Positions 20,855 to 31,058 of a stretch of 64,000 nucleotides of DNA are shown piece after piece; position 1 is the stretch's first letter, and every line of letters begins with the position of its first letter. Source of the DNA: Nemertoderma westbladi (lineage: Eukaryota; Xenacoelomorpha; Nemertodermatida; Nemertodermatidae). Below the pieces are notes generated by a model. It did no database searches. It saw nothing but the letters and a program-made list of their open reading frames with translations, and was not told where the DNA came from. The stretch is from contig JAUCBJ010004420.1 in assembly GCA_032718475.1 (NCBI GenBank), forward strand, positions 97,258 through 161,257, in the 5' to 3' direction. A program made the position numbers and the translations under genes.

Positions 20855-22366
20855 ACTACTAGGATCGGCATGCTGCATTGCAGCTGCATTTTTAAGAATG
20901 CTGTGCCGGCTTGTCAACAAAATTGCGCCGCCACAACTCCCTATCACCCATGACATTTGCTAGATCATCCGCATCTTTAAGGCCAGTGTCCTTTAAGATG
21001 CGTCTCAATAAAGTCATGGGCTGTCCACCATGCTTATTCACTCCATGAGGATGCCAAAGTACAAGATTATGCACTGGCTGGTCCTCACGGCGAAAGCAAT
21101 GTCCTGCAAAGCGGAGGCGATTTTGTTCTAGTGTCAAGCTTGGGGGAACCAATGAGACACCTCCAATGTTATATAGTGTCTGGTTGGAGATGTGTGCATT
21201 GTACTTGACACAATGTACCCGGCGTAGCATTCTTGTGAATGTGCCATCCAGAGATTTGGTGTCCTCAGCAGTTAGAGCCCAGCATGGACTCCCGTAGAGG
21301 AGTACTGGAACTACTGCTGCTCTAAATAATCGGACCGTAAGTTTCCGATTAATTCGAGGTGACTTCCAAATCCTGGAAAGCCTATTCAAGGCTGCCCATG
21401 CCTTTCCCTTACGTATTCGAAGGTCCTCACCTGACTTCCGGATCCATGATCCCAGGTAACAGAAGTCGTCCACATGCTCAAGCATACCATCCTTTGAGCT
21501 TATGCTCATCCGATCAGAGACTTGCTGAGGACTTTCAAAGTTAACTGTCAGAATTTTGGTCTTTCTGGAGTTAATAAAAAGACCAACACTAGAAGCAGCA
21601 TGTTCTAATGAGCTGAGGAGCCGCTGGGCTCCCTCTAATGATTCTGAGAGTACTCCTAAGTCATCAGCAAAGTCTAGATCAGTTAGGTACTTGGCAGGAT
21701 TTCCTCGACTTCTGGAGCCAGTAGGTGGAGTTATCATCACCCCATCATCATTATGATGATCTAAGGACATGCGTAGAACATAGTCAACCACAATAATGAA
21801 CAAGAATGGTGCAAGTGTGTCTCCTTGGAGGACGCCCCATAACACTTCAAATGGTTCTGTGTCACCATCAACAGTAGACACAAATGTTGTCGAACCATCG
21901 TATACTGATCTGATTGCTGCAATAATTTCATCAGGAATCCCATATAATGAAAGTATGCTGAACATACGTGAGCGAGAGACTGAATCAAAGGCCTTGAAGA
22001 AGTCAACAAAGATAACAGCCAGATGCCTGTCTTTCTTTTTTGATAACTCTTCAATTATCCTTCTAAGTGCCAAAATGGGCTCCATGGTCCCACGACCTTT
22101 ACGGAACCCATTCTGATTTCCACGTAGCAGTCTCTCAATGGGATCCCTGATGCGATTTAATAGAATTCTATTGTATAGTTTTGCAGCAATCGAGATCAAT
22201 GAGATTCCCCGAAAAGAACCATAGAGTGTTAGGTTGCCCTTCTTGGGAACTGGCACCAACTTATTTGTTTTCATTTCTTGTGGGACTCTTGTTGTACGGT
22301 ACATGTCTACTATGATGGGATAGAAGAATCTTCTACAAGTGTGGTGAATGCATGAATAAGCAAGAC
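20855..22366 (-). mobile_element. 5'-truncated LINE inserted in Pao1
   Basis: The minus-strand element ends with CCTAGTAGTAG at about 20855-20865 and starts inside the reverse transcriptase near 22366. No endonuclease part is present, which is the usual result of incomplete reverse transcription. The relic at 51195 has the same tail motif. Confidence 0.8.
20892..22304 (-). CDS. LINE reverse transcriptase, C-terminal 470 codons
   Basis: The frame contains FVDFFKAFDSVSR (motif A), GVLQGDTLAPFLF, DLDFADDLGVLSES (FADD catalytic box), KTKILTVN and the C-terminal LRFAGHCFRRED. The listed first Met is internal: the same frame continues upstream (CRRFFYPIIVD) to the truncation. It would prime cDNA synthesis at the nick. 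All catalytic aspartates are present, but the missing N-terminal half means no independent mobility. Resembles CR1/RTE-like invertebrate LINEs; exact clade undecided. Confidence 0.88.
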   Translation of the reverse strand: MYRTTRVPQEMKTNKLVPVPKKGNLTLYGSFRGISLISIAAKLYNRILLNRIRDPIERLLRGNQNGFRKGRGTMEPILALRRIIEELSKKKDRHLAVIFVDFFKAFDSVSRSRMFSILSLYGIPDEIIAAIRSVYDGSTTFVSTVDGDTEPFEVLWGVLQGDTLAPFLFIIVVDYVLRMSLDHHNDDGVMITPPTGSRSRGNPAKYLTDLDFADDLGVLSESLEGAQRLLSSLEHAASSVGLFINSRKTKILTVNFESPQQVSDRMSISSKDGMLEHVDDFCYLGSWIRKSGEDLRIRKGKAWAALNRLSRIWKSPRINRKLTVRLFRAAVVPVLLYGSPCWALTAEDTKSLDGTFTRMLRRVHCVKYNAHISNQTLYNIGGVSLVPPSLTLEQNRLRFAGHCFRREDQPVHNLVLWHPHGVNKHGGQPMTLLRRILKDTGLKDADDLANVMGDRELWRRNFVDKPAQHS

Positions 22367-22846
22367 GTGGCGATTCCCGACCGATTAGACGAGCAACATC
22401 CAGAACCGATATTAACGCGATGTCCAGCTCACCAGTTCCTTAGATATAACGAGGGAGGTTACCCGATGAGCAACCCGATGATCAGTATCGACTTCAGCGG
22501 AAAGCGACCTCTGAGACCCATTACGCCGACCGTTACGACATTAGATCCGTATACAGAGATTAAACCCTGTTCGACACGGCATAGACACGGCGGCGGCCAT
22601 TTCGCTATACCGAGCCTATAAGGACCTAGAGGCGCGGCGCGAAGCGGCACGGGACTCGAGTTCCTGGACCACGTTCATTTCGCTCTACCAGGAGAGGAAG
22701 CCCACGCCTGAGTATCCAGACGAGATTCGCGCCGTCCATCCGTCTACTAACTATACCCACGATCCGCGGTTTATACGATATTTACTCCAAATTATTTCGG
22801 GAAGTTTCGACGAACGCATTATTAAGCCCGAATATGTCCAATCTTT

Positions 22847-22873
22847 TATATATCATCGTCGCTCTGATATATA
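22847..22873 (+). promoter_or_regulatory. 3' stem-loop 1 of Pao1
   Basis: Nine-base stem TATATATCA / TGATATATA around the loop TCGTCGCTC. It lies at the end of the extra gene, just before its stop. The same loop recurs in stem-loop 2 and in both Pao2 counterparts. Confidence 0.55.
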
Positions 22874-23316
22874 CGTCTAGATTTATTACCCAGCGCACAA
22901 TTGGCGGCCTAAGGAGACTCGTTTGGGGTCATTGACCTCTGTACGAGTGGAGGATCAGGACCGCCGCGCCCACAGAGACAACAGCCGGAGCTCACAGCTG
23001 GCGGCAAGTACCAGAAGGAGGAGTCATTGGCAAGCGTCAAGCCAAGGACGAGCAGCTCCATTCTATAGTTGAAGAAAGAGGAGTTGGCGGAGGCGCCCAC
23101 AGGGACACGGCAAATGGGACGAGGCCGAGGGAGGAGCACCAGTCGGGAGATAGTCGGTGCCCAGGGAACGTCGTCGCCGGTTCCGGGAAGTGACGCCTCA
23201 AGGACGCCGTCAACAGAACAGGGGGTAGACTGGTGTATCTGGAGAAGGGAGCGAGCCCGAGAGACCCAGGAGCTAGCCGATGAGACTATAATATCACGGA
23301 GCGACAGACTCTAGAC

Positions 23317-23345
23317 ATATACATCATCGTCGCTCTGATGTATAT
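23317..23345 (+). promoter_or_regulatory. 3' stem-loop 2 of Pao1
   Basis: Ten-base stem ATATACATCA / TGATGTATAT around the same loop TCGTCGCTC. One base pair is changed on both sides compared with stem-loop 1 (T-A there, C-G here). Confidence 0.55.
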
Positions 23346-24120
23346 CATAGGTTTTGATCAATCATTCGACTGGACTCATATACACTAGTCGTATCCATGT
23401 TTTAGAATTTTATTTTCGAAGGCCGAAAAAATATTGAAAGGAAATAATTTTATTTTATAGTCCGTTGGAAATATGATTTTGAGCCTATACTATATTTGAT
23501 TTTGTGTATATGACTTTATTTGCTCTAAAGTTTATTGAAAGAGGCAAAGGAAGTGATTGGGGAGACAAACCCGCGGGTTTGGCTTACTCCTTTCACTTAC
23601 CTGAGCAATCATCAAACCAAGATGATTTGCGTTTTTTATAAGAAATTAAGTAAAGTCCGAAAATGAAAGAAATTATTACGTATTTTATATTTAATTTGAT
23701 TGTCAGCCTTAAAACGCAATATATTTAGTTAAACATTTAGCCTCAAATACGTTTTATATTTTAGTTCTTTTGTTATTATTGTTCTCTATAATTTGAGATG
23801 GGAAATGGGGGACATTGTCCTAGCCATGTTCCATTTCAATAAGTAAACCGTCAATTTGTAAATAAATAAAGGAAGTAATATTTTTGTAAATTTAATTTTG
23901 TATGTAGTAGTCATTATGTAGAACGAATGAGAAATAATATTTGTAAATTTAATTTGTACGTAAACTCATTATGCAATATGTTTATGGCAATATTTGTAAA
24001 TAGTAGGATTTATAGTATCAAGTATTTAGATTATTTGGAAGAAATTTATTTTGTTTGTATACATCACCTTATACTCTTCTACAATTGGAGGGAAACATTG
24101 TATGATTTCCCTTGGAGCGG
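23346..24120 (+). other. Pao1 3' untranslated region
   Basis: AT-rich, with the palindrome CAAACCCGCGGGTTTGG at 23566-23582 and a purine-rich GAGATGGGAAATGGGGGA near 23799. That purine run could serve as a polypurine tract but is 300 bp from the LTR. No gene seen. Confidence 0.5.
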
Positions 24121-26311
24121 TGTTACGGTATATGGCGCTGTATCCACATTATTAGCCATCATACAGTATAATATATTTGTTATTGTGCAGTATAATTATT
24201 TAGATAAGGCACAGTGCGGTGACATTTAGGTAAGGAAGTTAAAACGCCCATATATTTTGAATTCATCCATTTTGTATAGTATGTAGCCCTACCTACGTAA
24301 TTTTGTATTAGGATATATGTAGATAGTCCCAGGGTAGCAAGTTTATTCGGACCCTGGATTTTGTGCTTGCTGATATTAGCATCAATAGGGCTAGCATATA
24401 GGGACGCTGTCCTGGCCATTCAGCAGCCAGGGACGTGAACCATTACCATATATGGTAATAATTCGAGGTTTGGGCAAGCAATAAGGCTACAATCCGGCCT
24501 CCTTATTGGACTAACTGCTTCCAGGTTGGTCTAATGCTAGCACGGACTGGAGAGCCAATAGGAGAGCGATTGAGTCACCCTATTGCATCACCCCATCCGG
24601 ATCACCTATAAATTGGCGGTGTGCCGGTAGAGCCTTACTGTTATTCCTCACATGATCTGCTATCACCTTTGTACTTGCTGAGCTGTCTCTATTCATTTTT
24701 GACGGATATTTTAGCGTATTTTCTGCAATTTGCTAATTTTGATTAGTTTCTTGAAATGATTTGCTAGTGCGATTACTCTTGATTGTGTTTCTCAATTAAT
24801 TCCTTCGATTACTGCTAATTACAACTGAACTATGATTTCTACCTTTTGGTTAATGGTTCTATGTGATTCTTTTCTGCGCAATAATCCTAAGGGATTTCTG
24901 AGACTGTCAGACTTTGTGATTTGCATGCGCCGCTACGGTAGCTATTAGCATAATGGAGGGCTAAGGTGCCAGTAGGCGGTGGGCACATCGGGGGGTTGGG
25001 CGACTAAGGGAGAGCGGAGGATTCAAAGGCGGGCAACGCTGGCGGGGGTCAACGTTGCGGTCGGGCAGTTTGGACTGTGGGTTGGAGACCGCTCGCCGGT
25101 ACAGTAATTAGGGGGCTGATGATCCAAGGTTTTGTCTCTATTTAGTATTAGGGGGCAGGAATTGGGTTAGTTAGGAAGCCTAGATGTACCCGGGAGGGGC
25201 CTGCATACCTTACAGTAAGTAAGTTGCGAAGTAAGTAGTTTGCGAATTAGTCAATTGCGAATTATTATGTTGCGAATTATATAATTGAAGATTGTATAAT
25301 TGCAAGTCGTGCTATTGTGATCTGTGATTGCTGACGCTGATTGGTGTGTTACTGAAGTGTGCCTATGATTACGAATGCTTAGGTAGGCGCCCCCTTTTTC
25401 TTTGATTGATTTCTATTTCTTAGTTACAACAAATAGTTACTGATTAGGTCAAAGTAATACGGCAATTTAGGCTATTACTAGCGAAACCTGTTGCGAAATA
25501 AATTAGAATTACGCATTCTGGAACTCTTAGTAATTAGTACGCTGTTACATATTTGTGACTGTAATTGATTAGTAAAATTAAGAATTAGTACGCAGCATAG
25601 CGGAGAGTAGCTAAGGTAATAATTTAGAGTACCGTAAACTATTCACGCTGAGCGGTTATTTGCATTAGCGGGCAATAAACTAGATCGCAGTAGTCAGTAC
25701 GCAAGACACTAGTAAATTGCTGGCCTAAAGCCAGCTGCAGGCAAGTTTAGACCCAGAGCGGTAACACCTACGAAAGACATTGTACTGTACCATTTTGATT
25801 ATTTTAAATATTCTCGCATTCACATATTCCATTGGGGAACCCCCAGTATTCGCGATTAGAAAAGACGTAAGCATTAGCGTATTTCAGTAGTAAAATTAGG
25901 CGTAAGAATACTTTGAGTGCAAAGCCCCTCGCACTCGTCTTAAGTAAGCTTAGGGAGCCGACTCGGGTTTATTGTTTTGGTTATTCCCGCGTGGCTCATA
26001 GATTCGAACAGTTAGCTCTCTATCGAGCGATCGGTAGAGAAAGGAACAAGCGATTTTGCAGGAGCCGTGTAAATTTAGTAAAATATATTAGCGGACGGCA
26101 GATTAGCGCCATCCAACGGTAAGTAGCGGTTTTGTATTTAGCAACCTTTACAATTTAGTAATAGCACGCTCCTGATCCCCTTTACTTAACAGTAGAACAG
26201 TCTTTGTGTCTTATTGGTTAGGCGAGAGCTCATTAGGTTGGCAGAGAGGTATACGGGTATTTGTCTGTTCAACAGTTCTGCTGTTAGTATAGGTGTCGCG
26301 GTTGTTTAACA
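24121..26311 (+). repeat. 3' LTR of Pao1
   Basis: Same length as the 5' LTR, with about six substitutions by eye over 2191 bp. Followed by the target duplication AATAT. Confidence 0.93.
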
Positions 26312-26319
26312 AATATGTA

Positions 26320-26970
26320 ATGGAACCTTCTCCAAAGAAATTAAAAAATAATGATGATATTTTTAGTGAAGATGAGAACAACAAGAGAGTTGAGAGTGAC
26401 TTACTAGAGATTAAAGAAATGATGGAACATAAATTCGAGAAAATCATGAATATTTTGAAAAATATACAGAAGCAGCCACCTAGTGACAAGGATGATGAGA
26501 ATGAGGAAGATGATAAATCAGAGGAAAGTGAGAATGATGAAACAGAGAGTGAGATAGAGGAAGAAGAAAATGAGAGTGGTGATGAAGAAAATGAGAGCGA
26601 GAAAGAAGTCGAGTAACATGAAAGTGAGGAGGAGAATGACTCAGATAATGAGGAGATATTAAGACATGTATTAGGAAATAAAAATAAATTGCAGAAAATA
26701 ATTAGACAATTGAAAGAAATGCAGAAACATTCGCATAAGGAGAGTGATAATGATGGAAATGAGAGTGATGAGGATGAATCGGATGAGAGTAATGATGGTA
26801 GTGTAAAAGAAGCAGAGGAGAGTAGCGATGGCAGTGAGGAAGAATCAGAGGAGAATGAAAATGAAAATTGACAGAAAATCAGAGTAGGGAATGGAAAAGT
26901 TATATCTCCAGCAACTGTTGTATATCGACCTAGGCGAATGAACAGTCGTACAGTTAATGTGAGACATTAA
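26320..26970 (+). pseudogene. Acidic coiled-coil protein gene, copy A
   Basis: One reading frame from ATG 26320 to TAA 26968-26970 is interrupted only by TAA at 26614-26616 and TGA at 26869-26871. Parts: MEPSPKKLKNNDD; a helix-like LLEIKEMMEHKFEKIMNIL; a Glu/Asp/Ser-rich stretch; LRHVLGNKNKLQKIIRQLKEM; a second acidic stretch; and the basic end RVGNGKVISPATVVYRPRR. The 3' flank has AATAAAG at about 27050. The zinc-finger frame at 7762 lies directly upstream once Pao1 is disregarded. I do not recognise the protein. Both stops recur in copy B, but the inverted copy has Gly at the second. Likely a decayed gene. Confidence 0.45.
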
Positions 26971-27180
26971 TTATAACTGATTGTTTGAAATATTTATTAT
27001 ATTTAGTCGTATTAATTATGTAATTTCATAATAATATGTTTAATTAGACAAATAAAGTCAACTTGATCCTATTTTAAATGCATAATGAATGGGTAACCAA
27101 AACATCAAATTAGTTAAACATTTTGACAACAGATAAACAAATAATCTCCTGTGGGGAGAAATGGTGTGCTGGAGAAGTGG

Positions 27181-28167
27181 CTGAGGGTGAGGTTGTGGCT
27201 GTGGCTGTGGCTGAGGCTGTAGCTATGGCTGTGGCTGAGGCTGTGGCTGTGGCTGTGGCTGTGGCTGTGGCTGTGGCTGTGGCTGTGGCTGTGGCTGTGG
27301 CTGTGGCTGTGGCTGTGGCTGTGGCTGTGGCTGTGGCTGTGGCTGTGGCTGTGGCTGTGGCTGTGGCTGTGGCTGTGGATGTGGCTGTGGCTGTGGTTGT
27401 GGCTGTGGCTGCGGCTGCGGCTGCGGCTGCGGCTGTGGCTGTGGCTGCGGCTGTGGCTGTGGCTGTGGCTGTGGCTGTGGCTGTGGCTGTGGCTGTGGCT
27501 GTGGCTGTGGCTGTGGCTGTGGCTGTGGCTGTGGCTGTGGCTGTGGCTGTGGCTGTGGCTGTGGCTGTGGCTATGGCTGTGGCTGTGGCTGTGGCTGTGG
27601 CTGTGGCTGTGGCTGTGGCTGTGGCTGAGGCTGTGTCTGTGGCTGTGGCTGTTGCTGTGGCTGTGGCTGCGGTTGTGGCTGTGGCTGTGGCTGAGGCTGA
27701 GGCTGTGGCTGTGGCTGAGGCTGAGGCTGTGGCTGCGGCTGTGGTTGTGGTTGGGGCTGTGGTTGTGGCTGTTGCTGTTGCTGTGGCTTTGGCTGTGGCT
27801 GTGGCTGTGGCTGTGGCTGTGGCTGTGGCTGTGGCTGTGGCTGTGGCTGTGGCTGTGGCTGAGGCTGAGGCTGTGGCTGTGGCTGTGGCTGTGGCTGTGG
27901 CTGTGGCTGTGGCTGTGGCTGTGGCTGTGGCTGTGGCTGTGGCTGTGGCTGTGGCTGTGGCTGTGGCTGTGGCTGTGGCTGTGGCTGTGGATGTGGCTGT
28001 AGCTGTAGCTGAGGCTGTGGACTGTGGCTGTGGCTGTGGCTGTGGCTGTGGCTGTGGCTGTGGCTGTGGCTGTGGCTGTGGTTGTGGTTGTGGTTGTGGC
28101 TGTGGCTGTGGCTGTGGCTGTGGCTGAGGCTGTGGCTGAGGCTGAGGCTGTGGCTGTGGCTGTGGGG
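27181..28167. repeat. (GGCTGT)n microsatellite, copy A
   Basis: Nearly 1 kb of GGCTGT units with GCGGCT, GTTGCT and GAGGCT variants. The long VAVAVA and LWLWLW frames are by-products. Confidence 0.95.
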
Positions 28168-28350
28168 AGTGCCTCAGGTCTTAAATCAGAGTCTTATAAA
28201 TTTGAACGTTAACGAACAAATTCGAACGTTACTGTTCCACCTTGGTGTGTGGTTGCTTTGAATTCACATCTCCAGTAGGTCGTGGGTTCGATCCTTGGAT
28301 GGAGAAGGGCAGTTTTCGTTCGGTCAGCAATAGGTCTAACTATACAAATG
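28168..28350 (+). repeat. tRNA-derived SINE, copy A
   Basis: The tRNA-like head is 28236-28303. One base is missing from the A box compared with the copy at 53533 (GGTGTGTGG for GGTGTAGTGG). The B box GGTTCGATCC is intact. Preceded by two GAACGTTA words. Confidence 0.65.
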
Positions 28351-28847
28351 TAGTATTATTGCCTAGTTACCAATTCATAGCTACTGTATGGTCTGTACTG
28401 TATGGACTGTATGTTCGTACATGTTCGACTGTACATTTCGCCCTTTAGCGGCAGACTAGGGAACTTCAGACTACTATGTGACTCCACAAAAAGATATAGC
28501 CTATATTGTAATAGATACCGACTGGGGGGTTAAAATTAAGTAATAATATATCTAAAAAAAGTCTCAAACATTAATTAATTAAACCATTAAACAATTAATT
28601 AATTGTTTAATGGTTTGTGCCTTAGAGGTGGGCGACGTTCGTGGTGGCTACTGGGGCTGGATGACGGCGCAGGTGCTTGGGTAGCAGACTGAAGAGTTTG
28701 GTTGGTGAAGAGTAAGTCTATCGTGTTACCGGATTATAGACTGGATTAGGATGCGCGACTGAGTAACTCAGGTGACCATGATGCGTGTGGTTCATTCGAC
28801 GCTATGATGTGATTATGTGGCCTGATACCCGAACAGGTGATCCAGGT
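28351..28847. repeat. Non-coding flank with a perfect 36-bp palindrome
   Basis: The palindrome is 28581-28616 (half-site AAACCATTAAACAATTAA). The rest matches 53650-54147 and carries no gene. It ends with CAGGT, the Pao2 target duplication. Confidence 0.8.
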
Positions 28848-29936
28848 TGTTAAACAACCGCGACACCTATACTAACAGCAGAACTGTTGAACAGACCAAT
28901 ACCCGTTAATATCCTTCTGCCAACCTAATGAGCTCTCGCCTAACCAATAAGACACAAAGACTGCTCTACTGTTAAGTAAAGGGGATCAGGAGCGTGATAT
29001 TACTAAATTGTAAAGGTTGCTAAATACAAAACCGCTACTTACCGTTAGATGGCGCTAATCTGCCGTCCGCTAATATATTTTACTAATTTTACACAGCTCC
29101 TGCAAAATCGCTTGTTCCTTTCTCTACCGATTGCTCGACAGAGAGCTAACTGTTCGAATCTATGAGCCACGCGGGAATAACCAAAACAATAAACCCGAGT
29201 CGGCTCCCTAAGCTTACTTAAGACGAGTGCGAGGGGCTTTGCACTCAAAGTATTCTTACGCCTAATTTTACTACTGAAATACGCTAATGCTTACGTCCTT
29301 TCTAATCGCGAATACTGGGGGTTCCCTAACGGAATGTGCGAATGCGAGAATATTTAAAATATCGAAATTGGTACAGTACAATGTCTTTCGTAGGTGATAC
29401 CGCTCTGGGTCTAAACTTGCCTGCAGCTGGCTTTAGGCCAGCAACTTACTAGTGTCTTGCGTACTGACTATTGCGATCTAGTTTATTGCCCGCTAATGCA
29501 AATAACCGCCTAGCGTGAATAGTTTACGGTACTCTAATTTATTACCTAGCTACTCTCCGCTATGCTGCGTACTAATTCTTAATTTTACTAATCAATTACA
29601 GTCACAAATATGTAACAGCGTACTAATTACTAAGAGTTCCAGAATGCGTAATTCTAATTTATTACACAACAGGTTTCGCTAGTAATAGCCTAAATTGCCG
29701 TATTACTTTGACCTAATCAGTAATTATTTGTTGTAACTAAGAAATAGAAATCAATCAAAGAGAAAAGGGGCACCTACCTAAACATTCGTAATCATAGGCA
29801 CACTTCAGTAACACACCAATCAGCGTCAGCAATCACAGATCACAAATAGCACGATTTGCAATTATACAATCTGCAATTATATAATTCGCAACATAATAAT
29901 TCGCAATTGACTAATTCGCAATCTACTTACTTCGCA

Positions 29937-30007
<71 letters not shown>

Positions 30008-31058
30008 GTAAGGTATGCAGGCCCCTCCCGGGTACATCTAGGCTTCCTAACTAACCCAATTCCTGCCCCCCTAATACTAAATAGAGACAAAACCTTGGAT
30101 GATCAGCCCCCTAATTACTGTACCGGCGAGCGGTCTCCAACCTACAGTCCAAATTGCCCGACCACAACGTTGACCCCCGCCAGCGTTGCCCGCCTTTGAA
30201 TCCTCCGCTCTCCCTTAGTCGCTCAACCCCCCGATGTGCCCACCGCCTACTGGCACCTTAGCCCTCCATTATGCTAATAGCTACCGTAGCGGCGCATGCA
30301 AAATCACAAAGTCTGACAGTCTCAGAAATCCCTTAGGATTATTGCGTAGAAAGGAATCACATAGAACCAGGTGTAATTAGCAGTAATCGATGGAATTAAT
30401 TGAGAAACACAATCAAGAATAATCGCACTAGCAAATCATTTTGAGAAATTAATCGAAAATAGCAAATTACAGAAATACGCTAAAATATCTATTGGGACAG
30501 CTCAGCAAGTACAAGGGTGTGGATTGTGAGGTATAGAAAGAGACTAAAGATGATACAGCTCTACCGGCAAACCGCCAATTTATAGGTGATCCGGATGGGG
30601 TGATGCAATAGGGTGACTCAATCGCTCTCCTATTGGCTCTCCAGTCCGCGCTAGCATTAGGCCAAGCTGGAAGCAGTTAGTCCAATAAGGAGGCCGGATT
30701 GTAGCCCTATGCCCTCAAGTTATTACCATATATGGTAATAGATCATGTCCCTGGCTGCTGAATGGCCAGGACAGCGTCCCTATGCTAGCCCTATTGAAAC
30801 TAATATCAGCAAGCACAAAATCCAGGGTCCGACTGAACTTGCTACCCTGGAACTATCTACATATATCCTAATACAAAATTACGTAGGTAGGGCTACATAC
30901 TATACAAAATGGATGAATTCAAAATATATGGGCGTTTTAACTTCCTTACCTAAATGTCACCGCACTGTGCCTTATCTAAATAATTATACTGCACAATAAC
31001 AAACATATTATACTGTATGATGGCTAATAATGTGGATACAGCGCCATATACCGTAACA
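28848..31058 (-). repeat. 3' LTR of Pao2 (2211 bp)
   Basis: On the plus strand it starts TGTTAAACAACCG and ends ATACCGTAACA. It contains a (TACT)n run at about 29935-30006 that Pao1 lacks. Confidence 0.92.

Larger units (their letters stand above)
20416..22881 (+). pseudogene. Extra Pao gene downstream of pol, broken by a LINE
   Basis: The first part is 20416-20854 (MEKDIRAQPRRGFTAREEAE). The second part is from about 22368 to a stop at 22879-22881 (IPDRLDEQHPEPILTRC, SNPMISIDFSGKRP). The LINE lies between. Pao2 keeps both parts joined but with the middle deleted. The second part also has a frame break near 22575: the frame opened after it continues to the stop, and Pao2 is 5 nt longer at that point. 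No signal peptide or membrane segment is visible, so an envelope gene is not indicated. I do not recognise the family. Shared position and codon-like composition in both copies make it a real former gene. Confidence 0.6.
7852..26311 (+). mobile_element. BEL/Pao LTR retrotransposon, copy 1 (Pao1), 18,460 bp
   Basis: Two LTRs of 2191 bp each (7852-10042 and 24121-26311) start TGTTACGG and end TTTAACA. The flanks 7847-7851 and 26312-26316 are both AATAT, a 5-bp target duplication. Internal order is leader, gag-pol, non-coding spacer with a G25 run, extra gene (broken by a LINE), 3' region with stem-loops. I count only about six differences between the LTRs, so insertion is recent. Typical BEL/Pao elements are 5-10 kb with LTRs under 1 kb, so this one is oversized. 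Superfamily assignment rests on the pol domains and order PR-RT-RNaseH-IN. Confidence 0.93.

Noticed and set aside
23069-23314. Basic 81-codon frame in the Pao1 3' region
   Set aside because: The counterpart in Pao2 is shortened and diverged and the frame is not kept.
29938-30006. Regularly spaced repeats that might suggest a CRISPR array
   Set aside because: A plain tetranucleotide run without unique spacers, in a eukaryotic LTR. The 60-bp array at 48069 likewise has no spacers.
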